Source: Aeromonas media
GTDB taxonomy: Bacteria > Pseudomonadota > Gammaproteobacteria > Enterobacterales > Aeromonadaceae
Length of the DNA stretch: 64,000 nt
Assembly (NCBI RefSeq): GCF_000819985.1
Contig: NZ_CDBZ01000154.1
Coordinates: 1 to 64,000 of the forward strand
Direction of reading: 5' to 3'
A program made the translations under genes and the position numbers. Below are positions 18,035 through 26,481 of the stretch, in pieces. Position 1 is the stretch's first letter. Each line of letters starts with the position of its first letter. A model generated the notes under the pieces. That model was given only the letters and a program-made list of their open reading frames with translations. It had not been told where the DNA came from and made no database searches.

Positions 18035-18418
18035 TCAGGTGGGAGGATTGTGTTCCTTGTGCTCTTGCAGCAACTGCTCCAGCTCGCGATACAGCAGCTG
18101 CTCTTCCCCGATGTTCAACTCCATCATCCGCTTGAGGTGGGTGGCGCTGTCGATGTCGATGTGGTGGCAGTAGAAGCCCAGCTTCTTGCTGGCCTCGTGG
18201 GTTAGCTCCACTTGCATCCTGATCTCGATGTCACTGCCGCCGAGCATGAAGCAGATCTCGTACTCCTTGTCATCGCTGCCGACCCAATCCTCGGGCCTCA
18301 GCAGCAGGGCGCCCTGCAGGGAGACATCCACCAGTTGGGTGTGCCACTGGTGTACTCCCTGCGTCAGTTTGGCGGCGGTCAAATAGAAGACTCGTGTAAA
18401 GTGGCGGCGCTCGGCCAT
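18035..18418 (-). CDS. Single-domain PilZ protein
   Basis: 127 residues. The N-terminus MAERRHFTRVFY carries the RxxxR c-di-GMP-binding motif and QLVDVSLQGALLL supplies the DxSxxG motif, so it looks competent for ligand binding. The start at 18418 has GGAG six bases upstream; an ATG at 18424 would directly abut that site. It lies on the far side of radA from the large PilZ gene, giving two candidate c-di-GMP receptors within 4 kb. Confidence 0.85.
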   Translation of the reverse strand: MAERRHFTRVFYLTAAKLTQGVHQWHTQLVDVSLQGALLLRPEDWVGSDDKEYEICFMLGGSDIEIRMQVELTHEASKKLGFYCHHIDIDSATHLKRMMELNIGEEQLLYRELEQLLQEHKEHNPPT

Positions 18419-18520
18419 GTTCATCTCCGGTCTGCGTGCGAGCACAGTGCTAACCATCCATGCCCCAGAGTGTAATGTAGCTGGCGCATCAGGATGTTGA
18501 ACTGGCTCCGATATTGGACA

Positions 18521-19003
18521 TCAGACCCGCTGTTGACTGAGGGATTCGACCACCTGAAGTGCCTTGACCAGCCTGTCTTCCTGCTTGAACCTGTCCTCCA
18601 GCACGGGCCCCAGCTGATTCAGATCCTCATCGAGCTGCAACAGCTGGGCCTCGTCGGCATTGCTGTATTTGTCGTTGAACTCCAGGGCAAACTCGGTGCA
18701 GGCACGAATATGGGGATAGATGCGTTTGGCCAACTCCAGTTTGTCACCGCTGGCTTGTTCGAAGGCGGTGACCACGTGGTTGTAGATCTCGAAATGACCG
18801 GCGCTGACGTAGTCGACCAGTTGCTCGCAGAAGCGCTGCAGTTCGACGTGACCGGGAAGGGAGCGCTGCTTGGACTTGGTGGGCATGAGCCCGGCCAGCC
18901 GCATGTATTCGACCAGCAATGCCTGCCTGGCATCCAGCCAGTCATCGATTGCCCGGTGCTTGCCTGCCAACGCGCGCTTGGTTTGTTCCAGTTCAGTTAA
19001 CAT
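18521..19003 (-). CDS. rsd: Regulator of sigma D, Rsd/AlgQ family
   Basis: 160 residues, all-helical in character, as for Rsd, which binds the housekeeping sigma factor and promotes use of alternative sigmas in stationary phase. Family segments seen include DDWLDARQALLVEYMRLAGL, LQRFCEQLVDYVSAGHFEIY and IRACTEFALEFNDKY. It is divergent from hupA. A promoter can be read on the minus strand upstream: TTGACG, 17 bases, TAGTTA. Confidence 0.9.
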   Translation of the reverse strand: MLTELEQTKRALAGKHRAIDDWLDARQALLVEYMRLAGLMPTKSKQRSLPGHVELQRFCEQLVDYVSAGHFEIYNHVVTAFEQASGDKLELAKRIYPHIRACTEFALEFNDKYSNADEAQLLQLDEDLNQLGPVLEDRFKQEDRLVKALQVVESLSQQRV

Positions 19004-19341
19004 AGTCCCTCCATGGGCATGGCATGAAGCGCGATGGCTGCAGGCCTTCGGTCATTCTCATCGACTGACGACACTCCTATAACTAGGGAAAATCCTGTTG
19101 ACCGTCAATAGGAGTGTGGGGATATTGTTACATCAGGCGGGGGTTTGCATACAAGTCTCCGTCGGTTTCTCGTCCCGTGTCGCCAGTCAGGAGGGCGCGG
19201 GGACGAGATATGTGACTATTTCCGCAGATCTTGATGAAAACCCCAGCATTCAAGCCAATCCGGCTGATAAAGCCTTTGCCTGAGTGTTTTTTTTTGAATA
19301 GAGTGGCCCGGTGCTAAATGCCCGATCATAAAGGAAATGTT
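19004..19341. promoter_or_regulatory. rsd-hupA divergent intergenic region
   Basis: 338 bases with no gene. ACACTCCTAT (19071-19080) and ATAGGAGTGT (19108-19117) form an exact 10-bp inverted repeat with a 27-base spacer containing the palindrome TTGACCGTCAA (19098-19108). This overlaps the rsd promoter proposed above. A poly-T run at 19288-19296 precedes the hupA leader. Confidence 0.5.
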
Positions 19342-19614
19342 ATGAACAAAGCTCAACTTGTCGATGCAATTGCCGCCAAAGCAGACCTGAGCAAAGCTCA
19401 GGCCAAAGTCGCTCTGGAAGAGATCATCAATGGTATTACCCAGAGCCTGAAAGAGGGCGATGCCGTTCAGTTGGTGGGTTTTGGTACCTTCAAGGTCAAC
19501 CATCGCGCGGGCCGCACCGGTCGCAACCCGCAGACTGGCAAAGAGATCCAGATTGCAGCCGCCAATGTGCCGTCCTTTGTGGCAGGCAAGGCGCTGAAAG
19601 ACGCCGTCAAGTAA
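19342..19614 (+). CDS. hupA: DNA-binding protein HU-alpha
   Basis: 90 residues, the standard HU length. [20 protein letters not shown] starts the protein and [21 protein letters not shown] is the HU/IHF signature and DNA-binding arm. HU bends and compacts DNA as a dimer. The start at 19342 follows AAAGGAAATGTT; the upstream ATG at 19318 has no support. A terminator follows. Confidence 0.95.
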   Translation: MNKAQLVDAIAAKADLSKAQAKVALEEIINGITQSLKEGDAVQLVGFGTFKVNHRAGRTGRNPQTGKEIQIAAANVPSFVAGKALKDAVK

Positions 19615-19634
19615 TCGCGTAAAGTAATCAAATG

Positions 19635-19659
19635 AAACCCGGCTCCTGCCGGGTTTTTT
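19635..19659 (+). terminator. Terminator of hupA
   Basis: AAACCCGGC/GCCGGGTTT stem around TCCT followed by T residues. Confidence 0.9.
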
Positions 19660-19727
19660 CTTGCCATCTTCGTTAAAATTTGTTTCAGATACACTCAGGA
19701 TATGGCATGCGCTGTAGTGAGGTGGAT

Positions 19728-20153
19728 ATGGAACAGAAGAATGCCATCCGGCAGGTGGCCGTGCCCTGGGCACCCTCCCGCCAACTTCCCCCCGGCCTGG
19801 TTGTAGCCGAACTGCATCAGGATATCTGGAGTGACAATCTGACGATCGTGTTGGGCCGCGCCCGCAGCATAGATCTGCCGCCGCAGCCGCTGTGCCGGGT
19901 CAGTTTCCGCCATATCTTCGCCGTGAGGGTGATGGAGGATTGCGATCTGGCGGAAGGGCGGGACAGCCACGTCATCGAGGAGCAGATCCAGCTGATCACG
20001 CCGTCCCGTTTCGCCAGCTGGTTCCATCAGGAGTCAGATGGCCTGCACCTGGACGAGGACTTGCAGCACTATCGCATCTCGACCTGGGATTATTGCGCCG
20101 ACGTGCTGACCTCCTCCCCTCCGGAATTGCAGTTTGTGGCGCTGGAAGAGTGA
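19728..20153 (+). CDS. Hypothetical protein, 141 residues
   Basis: Start at 19728 chosen for GAGGTGGAT immediately upstream. I recognise no family. The sequence begins MEQKNAIRQVAVPWAPSRQL, lacks a signal peptide and membrane helices, is acidic toward the end, and ends FVALEE. Codon use is like that of its neighbours, and it is bounded by the hupA terminator and its own bidirectional terminator, so it is probably a genuine stand-alone gene. Function unknown. Confidence 0.7.
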   Translation: MEQKNAIRQVAVPWAPSRQLPPGLVVAELHQDIWSDNLTIVLGRARSIDLPPQPLCRVSFRHIFAVRVMEDCDLAEGRDSHVIEEQIQLITPSRFASWFHQESDGLHLDEDLQHYRISTWDYCADVLTSSPPELQFVALEE

Positions 20154-20173
20154 ACGGGCGCCATCATCCAGAT

Positions 20174-20206
20174 AAAAAAGCCGGAACATCGCTGTTCCGG
20201 CTTTTT
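20174..20206. terminator. Bidirectional terminator after the 141-residue gene
   Basis: AAAAAAGCCGGAAC pairs with GTTCCGGCTTTTT around ATCGCT. It can also terminate the convergent dusA transcript. Confidence 0.9.
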
Positions 20207-20228
20207 CTTGCCTGAGTGGCTGGCGGGA

Positions 20229-20378
20229 TCAGCCGAGCAACTGCTCCCTGTGCAGGCCAAGCACGATCAGCAGCCCGATGAAATAGAAGACGCTGAGCTT
20301 GATGCCGAGGATGGCGAGCAGGCCGGCGCAGAGGCGTACCAGCGCCTTGTGCAGCCAGGAACCGGTGAAGCGATACAT
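20229..20378 (-). CDS. Small membrane protein coupled to dusA
   Basis: A 49-residue frame beginning MYRFTGSWLHKALVRLCAGL and ending HREQLLG. Residues 12-43 form one long or two short hydrophobic helices (LLAILGIKLSVFYFIGLLIV). It starts two bases after the dusA stop codon with a GGAG site inside the end of dusA, so translation is coupled. In E. coli dusA is followed by the phage-shock gene pspG; this protein is shorter and I cannot show similarity to PspG. Function unknown. Confidence 0.6.
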   Translation of the reverse strand: MYRFTGSWLHKALVRLCAGLLAILGIKLSVFYFIGLLIVLGLHREQLLG

Positions 20379-20380
20379 GG

Positions 20381-21367
20381 TTACTCCACCGACTCGGCGC
20401 TGACGAATTCCGGCACCTTGGCCATGGCGTCCAGCACCACCTGGATGCCTGCACCCGGTTTGCAGGCATTCTCGCTCAGGTGACGACGCCAGGCACGGGC
20501 TCCCTGCATGTTCTGGAACAGACCCAGCATGTGGCGGGTCATGTGGGAGAGGTAGTTGCCCTTGGCCAGCTCCTGCTCCATGTAGGGCAGCATCATGCGC
20601 ACCACCTCGTGGCGGCTCGGCACCTCACCACCCAGACCGAATACCCGGTTGTCGACCTCGGCCAGGAGGTAGGGGTTCTGGTACGCCTCGCGCCCCATCA
20701 TGACCCCGTCCACCTGCTGCAGATGTTCTAGGGTCTGCTCGAGAGAATTGACCCCGCCGTTGAGGGCGATGGTCAGCTCGGGATAGTCCTGCTTGACCTG
20801 ATAGACGCGCGGGTAGTCGAGCGGCGGGATCTCGCGGTTCTCTTTCGGACTCAGGCCGCTCAGCCAGGCCTTGCGGGCGTGAACGATAAAGGTCTCGCAG
20901 CCGGCATCGCGCACCTGCTCAATGAAGGCCTGCAAGAATTCGTAGGAGTCCTGCTCGTCGATGCCGATACGGGTCTTGACCGTCACCGGAATGTTCACCA
21001 CGTCGCGCATCGCCTTGACGCAATCGGCCACCAGGGCGGGCTCCCCCATCAGACAGGCGCCGAAGCGGCCATTCTGGACGCGATCCGACGGGCAACCCAC
21101 GTTGAGGTTGATCTCGTCATAGCCACGCTCTTCGGCCAGCTTCGCACAGCGGGCCAGATCCGCCGGGTTGCTGCCCCCGAGCTGCAGGGCGAGCGGGTGT
21201 TCCTGCTCGCTGTAGCCCAGATAATCTCCCTTGCCGTGGATGATGGCGCCGGTGGTCACCATCTCGGTATAGAGCAGGGTCTGGCGGGTCATCAGACGGT
21301 GGAAATAACGGCAATGCCGATCGGTCCAGTCCAGCATGGGGGCGATGGAGAAGCGCTGCGCCTGCAT
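20381..21367 (-). CDS. dusA: tRNA-dihydrouridine(20/20a) synthase DusA
   Basis: 328 residues from the ATG at 21367, which has GGA eight bases upstream; another in-frame ATG at 21376 is possible. DusA is a flavoenzyme that reduces uridines 20 and 20a of tRNA D-loops. The N-terminus [20 protein letters not shown], the [19 protein letters not shown] segment with the catalytic Cys, and [22 protein letters not shown]-site segments are typical. It is divergent from zur, as in many gammaproteobacteria. Confidence 0.96.
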   Translation of the reverse strand: MQAQRFSIAPMLDWTDRHCRYFHRLMTRQTLLYTEMVTTGAIIHGKGDYLGYSEQEHPLALQLGGSNPADLARCAKLAEERGYDEINLNVGCPSDRVQNGRFGACLMGEPALVADCVKAMRDVVNIPVTVKTRIGIDEQDSYEFLQAFIEQVRDAGCETFIVHARKAWLSGLSPKENREIPPLDYPRVYQVKQDYPELTIALNGGVNSLEQTLEHLQQVDGVMMGREAYQNPYLLAEVDNRVFGLGGEVPSRHEVVRMMLPYMEQELAKGNYLSHMTRHMLGLFQNMQGARAWRRHLSENACKPGAGIQVVLDAMAKVPEFVSAESVE

Positions 21368-21497
21368 AAAAATCATCCGGGTTGGCAAAAGAAGGGGCCG
21401 GATTCTACCACAACGTGAGACAGCCTCAGAAAATGAATTTTGTCGCCGCGCCAGCGAGGCCCTGTGATAGTATCCGGCTAATTGACAGGGTATCTGC

Positions 21498-21962
21498 GTG
21501 ATCATGAATCAAGACCTACTTCTACAACGAGCGGAACGTCTCTGCGACCAGCGGGGGATCCGTTTCACCCCGACCCGGCGCCAGGTGTTCCGGCTGCTTG
21601 CCACCCATGGCAATGCCATCAGCGCCTATGACCTGCTGGCCCAGTTGCAGCAGACCGAGGCCCATGCCAAGCCCCCCACCGTCTACCGGGCACTCGACTT
21701 CCTGCTCGAGCAGGGATTCGCTCACAAGGTGGAGTCGCTCAACGCCTTCATCTTCTGCTGTCACTTTGACCATGCCCATCCCATGCAACTGCTGATCTGC
21801 GATCGTTGCAAAGAGGTGGTGGAGCTGCATGATCCTGCCATCGACAGCGCCTTTTCCGAGCAGGCTCATCTGCATGGTTTTACTATTACCAACAAGACCA
21901 TAGAGGCTCATGGCCAATGTGCTCGTTGCTCCGACACCGTAGGAAGTGAAGATGAAGGCTGA
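21498..21962 (+). CDS. zur: Zinc uptake regulator Zur (Fur family)
   Basis: 154 residues from a GTG at 21498 (AGGG eight bases upstream); an ATG at 21504 is the alternative. A winged-helix DNA-binding half ([28 protein letters not shown]) is followed by the metal half with [18 protein letters not shown] and HGQCARC, the two CxxC pairs that hold structural zinc. Zur represses zinc uptake genes when zinc is plentiful. Its 3' end overlaps the next gene by 11 bases. Confidence 0.93.
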   Translation: MIMNQDLLLQRAERLCDQRGIRFTPTRRQVFRLLATHGNAISAYDLLAQLQQTEAHAKPPTVYRALDFLLEQGFAHKVESLNAFIFCCHFDHAHPMQLLICDRCKEVVELHDPAIDSAFSEQAHLHGFTITNKTIEAHGQCARCSDTVGSEDEG

Positions 21963-22413
21963 TTTCGTAAACCCGTTCCTGCTCTCTTTGCTCAACGTGC
22001 TCTCCACCATGGCACAGATGGAACTCAAACCCGGTGCTCCCAAGCGCAAGACGGATGAGCTGGCGCGGGGGGATGTCTCCGGCCTCATCGGCATGGTGGG
22101 TCCACAGACCCGGGGGTCGCTCTCCATCAGCTTCGAGAAGGGGCTGGCGCTGGAGATCATGCGCCGCATGCTGGGGGAGGCGCCGGCCACCATCAATGAA
22201 GAGGTGACCGACATGGTGGGCGAGATCACCAACATGGTGACCGGTGGCGCCAAGCGCATGCTGGGGGAGAAGGGCTATGAGTTCGACATGGCGACTCCCA
22301 TCATCGTCTCCGGCCCCAACCACACCATCACCCACAGGGCCGATGGTGCCAAGATCATGATGCCGTTCGATTCCGAGTATGGCCGCGCCACCATAGAGAT
22401 CTGCTTCGAGTAA
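21952..22413 (+). CDS. CheX-like chemotaxis phosphatase domain protein
   Basis: 153 residues. Start at 21952 supported by AGGAA six bases upstream, inside zur. The sequence [20 protein letters not shown] and EVTDMVGEITNMVTGGAKRM matches the CheX family (the ExxN signature in EITN), members of which dephosphorylate CheY-P or act as related response-regulator modulators. No CheY or CheA gene is nearby. The overlap with zur means the two are co-translated, an odd pairing of zinc regulation with signalling. Confidence 0.85.
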   Translation: MKADFVNPFLLSLLNVLSTMAQMELKPGAPKRKTDELARGDVSGLIGMVGPQTRGSLSISFEKGLALEIMRRMLGEAPATINEEVTDMVGEITNMVTGGAKRMLGEKGYEFDMATPIIVSGPNHTITHRADGAKIMMPFDSEYGRATIEICFE

Positions 22414-22418
22414 CCGCC

Positions 22419-22646
22419 ATGTGGAAGATGCTGAAATGGAGTGTTATCGGGGGGGTAGTGCTGCTTATCCTGTCGGATATCGAGATCAGCACCTCCCTCT
22501 ACAAGTACGAAGACAACAGCGTGCAGATCAACTTCCCGCGCTGGCAGGGCGAGCAGCCCTGGGGCACCCTGCGCTGGCATGCCGGTCAGGTCGAGAGCCA
22601 CTGGTACGGCCTGGCAGGCAAACCCAAGCCGGCATCCGTGCTCTGA
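22419..22646 (+). CDS. Small hypothetical membrane-anchored protein
   Basis: 75 residues with one N-terminal hydrophobic helix (about residues 5-19, WSVIGGVVLLILSD) followed by a soluble, Trp-rich portion. It starts five bases after the cheX-like stop, without a strong ribosome-binding site, suggesting coupled translation. No recognised family. A terminator follows at 22686. Confidence 0.55.
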   Translation: MWKMLKWSVIGGVVLLILSDIEISTSLYKYEDNSVQINFPRWQGEQPWGTLRWHAGQVESHWYGLAGKPKPASVL

Positions 22647-22683
22647 ACACGAAACCACCTTGCAATGCACTCGTTGCACAAAT

Positions 22684-22718
22684 GAAAGAGGCCAGCAAAT
22701 GCTGGCCTCTTCTTTTAT
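22684..22718. terminator. Terminator between the zur operon and brnQ
   Basis: Exact 12-bp stem AAGAGGCCAGCA/TGCTGGCCTCTT with an AA loop and a T-rich 3' flank; it sits between convergent genes. Confidence 0.85.
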
Positions 22719-22734
22719 GTTGTTGGGGTGACGA

Positions 22735-24042
22735 TCAGGCGGCTTCGGCAGCCAGCTTGTCACCACCACGTACCATGGTGCCCAGGCCGCAGGCCAGCAG
22801 GGTGGGCAGCAACCAGGCCAGGCCCTTGTCGAACAGCGGCAGGAAGGCGAACGCATCCATCTTCATGCCGGCCGCACCCAGACCGTCCAGGCAGCCGAAC
22901 AGGAAGGCAACCAGCAGGACGGAGCGGAATACCAGACGAGGACGTCCGAAGTAGCTCTTCAGGAAGGTAACCAGCACCAGCGCCACGGCAACCGGATAGA
23001 TGGCGACCAGCACCGGGATGGAGAGACTGATGAGCTGGCTCAGACCGACGTTGGCCACCACGGCACAGACGGCCCCCAGCAGTACGACCAGCTTCTGGTA
23101 GCTCATACCGGTGAGATTGTGGAAGAAGTCGGAGCAGGCGGAGATCAGGCCCACGGCCGTGGTGAAACAGGCCAGAGTGATGATGGCCGCCAGAATGAAC
23201 TGACCCGGCTGGCCGAACAGGCTCAGGACATAGGCGTTGACGATGGCGCCGCCATTGCTGATGTCGGTGGCGACCCCGCCGGCGGTGTTACCCAGCTGGA
23301 ACAGGGAGACATAGACCACGGACAGGCCGATGGCGGAGATGATGCCCGCGATGGCCAGGTACTTGAACTGGCTCTGGTAGTCGTGGATGCCTTTCTTGCG
23401 CAGCAGATCGACGATCAGGGCGCCAAACATCAGGGACGCCAGGGTGTCCATGGTGTTGTAGCCTTCCAGGATCCCTTTCACCAGGGGGCTGTGCTGATAG
23501 TCGCCTGACGCGGCGGGCATGGAGCCCTGGGGTGCGACGAAGACGCCGATGGCCAGGGTCAGCAGCAGCAGCATCAGTACTGGGGTCAGGTATTTGCCGA
23601 TGGCATCCATCAGCTTGCCCTGATTGAGGGAGACCAGAATGGCCACGCCGAAGAAGACCACGGTGTAGGCGGCCAGTCCGGATTGACCCATGTCACCGAG
23701 GAAGGGCTTGAGACCCATCTCGTAGGCTACCAGGCCGGTACGGGGGGCGGCAAAGGCCGGGCCTATAATGATGTAGATGGCGACGGCCAGCGCGGTGGCG
23801 ATGCCGGTGGGCAGCAACTTGGTCATGCCGGCCCAGCCATTGCCGGCCTTGGCGACGGCGAGAATGGTGATGAGGGGCAGGCCCACGGCAGTCACCAGGA
23901 AGCCGAGCATGGCCAGGGAGAGGTGTTCACCTGCCATGTAACCGGCCAGGGGCGGGAAGATGATGTTGCCTGCGCCCAGATAGAAGGCGAAGGTCATGAA
24001 GCCCAATCCGAGTACATCGGACAATGTGAGTGATTTCGTCAA
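22735..24042 (-). CDS. brnQ: Branched-chain amino acid transporter BrnQ (LIVCS family)
   Basis: 435 residues, polytopic. GFMTFAFYLGAGNIIFPPLA near the N-terminus is the LIVCS signature; about 12 hydrophobic helices follow. The family imports leucine, isoleucine and valine with Na+ or H+. The start is read as TTG at 24042, because GAGG lies six bases upstream; a TTG at 24048 directly abuts that site. No other transport or branched-chain genes adjoin. Confidence 0.93.
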   Translation of the reverse strand: MTKSLTLSDVLGLGFMTFAFYLGAGNIIFPPLAGYMAGEHLSLAMLGFLVTAVGLPLITILAVAKAGNGWAGMTKLLPTGIATALAVAIYIIIGPAFAAPRTGLVAYEMGLKPFLGDMGQSGLAAYTVVFFGVAILVSLNQGKLMDAIGKYLTPVLMLLLLTLAIGVFVAPQGSMPAASGDYQHSPLVKGILEGYNTMDTLASLMFGALIVDLLRKKGIHDYQSQFKYLAIAGIISAIGLSVVYVSLFQLGNTAGGVATDISNGGAIVNAYVLSLFGQPGQFILAAIITLACFTTAVGLISACSDFFHNLTGMSYQKLVVLLGAVCAVVANVGLSQLISLSIPVLVAIYPVAVALVLVTFLKSYFGRPRLVFRSVLLVAFLFGCLDGLGAAGMKMDAFAFLPLFDKGLAWLLPTLLACGLGTMVRGGDKLAAEAA

Positions 24043-24118
24043 GTTCAACCTCGTCTGTCTTGTAAACTATTGCTTGTTATAGTTTTTTATTGGTCAGTGA
24101 CCGGCGTTGTTCAGGGGT

Positions 24119-24146
24119 AAAAAAAAGGAGCCCCGCTGCTTTTTTC
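24119..24146. terminator. Terminator downstream of trmN
   Basis: AAAAAAGGAGC and GCTGCTTTTTT pair with one mismatch around CCC. It follows trmN on the minus strand and lies upstream of the brnQ promoter region (24049-24118). Confidence 0.6.
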
Positions 24147-24233
24147 ATCGCCACCAGTGGTTTGAGCTGGTCTTGAGCGGGCGCTCGTTTGATGGTCAGC
24201 ATAATGATGTGAAAAAATAGTTCAAGGCGAAAT

Positions 24234-24944
24234 TTACATCTTCAAATAGAAGGGGTGGGTTAGTTGGATGTATCTGTCGGAATAGCCTCCAGCAGTAGAA
24301 TGGATCACAATTTCACCCTGCTCACACCTGCTTAATCCTCTGCCAAGTAGCAATAAAACGCGATTTGCCTCTTTCCCCTCCCTGGTGATAACAGCTGTAT
24401 AACAAAGGCTGTACAGATCATAATCTGCCGAGATGCATAAAATTTCATCTGCCATGGCGGTCGGCAGCACCAGTGCCAGCCGTCCATCCTGACTCAGCAG
24501 GCGACGGCTTGCCGCCAGCAGCGCATGGGGACCGAGCGCACCCGTGTGACGGGCGAGCGCCCTGGCCGGATCGCTAAATACCTGACCTGCCAAGAAATAC
24601 GGGGGGTTGGAGACGATGAGATCGTAAGGAACAGCCTGATAGTCCTGAATGGCATTCTCGATAATGGTGACCCGGGAGGCCCAGGGGGAGGCCGCCACGT
24701 TATCCCTGGCCTGCTCCGCTGCATCCTTATCCAGCTCCACCCCGTCGATCCGGCAGTCGTTCGTGCTGCGCTGGGCCAGCATCAGGGCGATGAGGCCGCT
24801 GCCGGTACCGATATCCAGTACTCGACGCGCATCGGCGACAGGAGCCCAGGCTCCCAGCAGGATGCCGTCAGTGCCCACCTTCATGGCACAGCGGTCATGG
24901 TCGATATGAAATTGTTTGAAGGTAAAACCGCTGCTACGCCCCAT
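24234..24944 (-). CDS. trmN: tRNA1(Val) (adenine(37)-N6)-methyltransferase TrmN6
   Basis: 236 residues. The SAM-binding motif DIGTGSGLIALMLAQ and the N6-methyltransferase catalytic motif NPPYF are clear. The enzyme (YfiC in E. coli) methylates A37 of valine tRNA1. The start at 24944 has AGGG four bases upstream. It is divergent from srmB, the same arrangement as in E. coli. Confidence 0.93.
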   Translation of the reverse strand: MGRSSGFTFKQFHIDHDRCAMKVGTDGILLGAWAPVADARRVLDIGTGSGLIALMLAQRSTNDCRIDGVELDKDAAEQARDNVAASPWASRVTIIENAIQDYQAVPYDLIVSNPPYFLAGQVFSDPARALARHTGALGPHALLAASRRLLSQDGRLALVLPTAMADEILCISADYDLYSLCYTAVITREGKEANRVLLLLGRGLSRCEQGEIVIHSTAGGYSDRYIQLTHPFYLKM

Positions 24945-25072
24945 CTGACCCTCGTTGCTCGTCCGCCATAGCGAAAATGGTCGGCGATTATAGCGGCTAA
25001 GCCACAGTCGCCATAGGAGCTGGCGGCATAATCGCCTATAATCTGCCGTTTCCTTAATGACCGAGTATTGCC

Positions 25073-26296
25073 ATGAGCCAGTCCTTTGATGATTTCGACC
25101 TGAATCCAGCCCTCAACCGGGCCTTGGCCGAGATGGGTTTCACCCGCCCCACTACCATCCAGCAGATGGTGCTGGAGCCAGCCCTGGACGGCCGCGATAT
25201 TCTGGCATCCGCGCCGACCGGTACCGGCAAGACCGCCGCCTTCCTGCTGCCAGCCATGCAGCATCTGCTGGACTTCCCGCGCCGCAAGCCGGGCCCGTGC
25301 CGCATGCTGATCCTCACCCCGACCCGCGAGCTGGCACTTCAGGTCAGTGCCCATGCCAGGGCGCTGGCGGTACATACCCATCTCAGTATCGAGACCATCA
25401 TCGGTGGCGTCAGCCATGAAGAGCAGCTGCCGGCCCTGACCAAGACCACCGACATCGTGGTGGCCACTCCGGGTCGCTTGCTCGAGTACATCGAGAAGGA
25501 AGAGTTCGAGAGCCACGACATCGAGGTGTTGGTGCTGGATGAAGCGGACCGCATGCTGGACATGGGCTTCATCAAGGATGTGAACCGCATCGTGGAAGAG
25601 GCGCGTTACCGCAAGCACACCATGCTGTTCTCCGCCACCCTGGAAGGAGCCGGCCTGACCAAGTTTGCCAACGAGATCCTCAACGATCCGGTCGAGCTGC
25701 ACGCCGAGCCGCCCCGCAGCGAGCGTCGTCCCATCACCCAGTGGGTGCACCTGGCCGATGACGCGGCCCACAAGCTGGCGCTGCTGATCCATATTCTGAA
25801 GGATCCGCAGACCCAGAAGGCCATTGTCTTCGTCAAGACCCGCGAGCGGCTGGCGGAGCTCTCCGGCCAGTTGCAGGCGGCCGGTGTTTCCTGTGCCTGG
25901 ATCCGTGGTGAAATGGAGCAGAGCAAGCGCATCGAGTCGATCCGCAAGTTCCACGAAGGTGAAGTGCCCTTCCTCATTGCCACCGACGTGGCCGCCCGGG
26001 GTATCGACTTGCCCAACGTCAGCCACGTCATCAACTACGACATGCCCTACGGCACCGATGTCTATGTTCATCGCATCGGCCGTACCGGCCGTGCCGGCAA
26101 CCGTGGCTGCGCCATCAGCCTGGTGGAAGCCCACGACATGGCCATGGTGGCCAAGATCGAGCGCTACACCGAGGAGCGGCTCAAGCGTCGGGTGATCGAG
26201 GAGCTGCGCCCGAGGCACAAGGAGGCGCGAGTGCCGGTGAAGAAGAAGAAACCGAAGGATGGCAAGAAAAAGAGCACCAAGAAGAAAAAGAAGTAA
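25073..26296 (+). CDS. srmB: DEAD-box ATP-dependent RNA helicase SrmB
   Basis: 407 residues. It contains the DEAD-box motifs in order: Q motif region GFTRPTTIQQ, Walker A APTGTGKT, PTRELALQ, VLDEADRML, FSATLEG, ATDVAARGID and HRIGRTGRAG. The C-terminus is an unstructured Lys-rich tail (KKKKPKDGKKKSTKKKKK-type) that would bind RNA. SrmB assists early assembly of the 50S subunit. The neighbour trmN on the opposite strand supports this assignment among DEAD-box paralogues. Confidence 0.94.
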   Translation: MSQSFDDFDLNPALNRALAEMGFTRPTTIQQMVLEPALDGRDILASAPTGTGKTAAFLLPAMQHLLDFPRRKPGPCRMLILTPTRELALQVSAHARALAVHTHLSIETIIGGVSHEEQLPALTKTTDIVVATPGRLLEYIEKEEFESHDIEVLVLDEADRMLDMGFIKDVNRIVEEARYRKHTMLFSATLEGAGLTKFANEILNDPVELHAEPPRSERRPITQWVHLADDAAHKLALLIHILKDPQTQKAIVFVKTRERLAELSGQLQAAGVSCAWIRGEMEQSKRIESIRKFHEGEVPFLIATDVAARGIDLPNVSHVINYDMPYGTDVYVHRIGRTGRAGNRGCAISLVEAHDMAMVAKIERYTEERLKRRVIEELRPRHKEARVPVKKKKPKDGKKKSTKKKKK

Positions 26297-26312
26297 TGCC
26301 CCATTGACGTTG

Positions 26313-26339
26313 AAACGGCCATCCTCGGATGGCCGTTTT
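26313..26339. terminator. Bidirectional terminator between srmB and yaaA
   Basis: AAACGGCCATCC/GGATGGCCGTTTT with a two-base TC loop. Confidence 0.9.
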
Positions 26340-26481
26340 GCTGCCGGTCTTCCGGGCCCGTGTGGTGAGAAGCGCGCAGAAAAAAGCCGACGCATTAACG
26401 TCGGCCAACAAAAAGTGCTTACAACAGAGGATTCATAGGTTCAGACCCGTGGATCCCGAACTTGGTTCCCTCCATCTGTAA

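Noticed and set aside
19071..19117. Invertible promoter element at rsd
   Set aside because: The 27-base spacer is too short, and no recombinase gene is nearby.
24881..26395. 504-codon frame antisense to srmB
   Set aside because: SrmB has every DEAD-box motif in the other strand.
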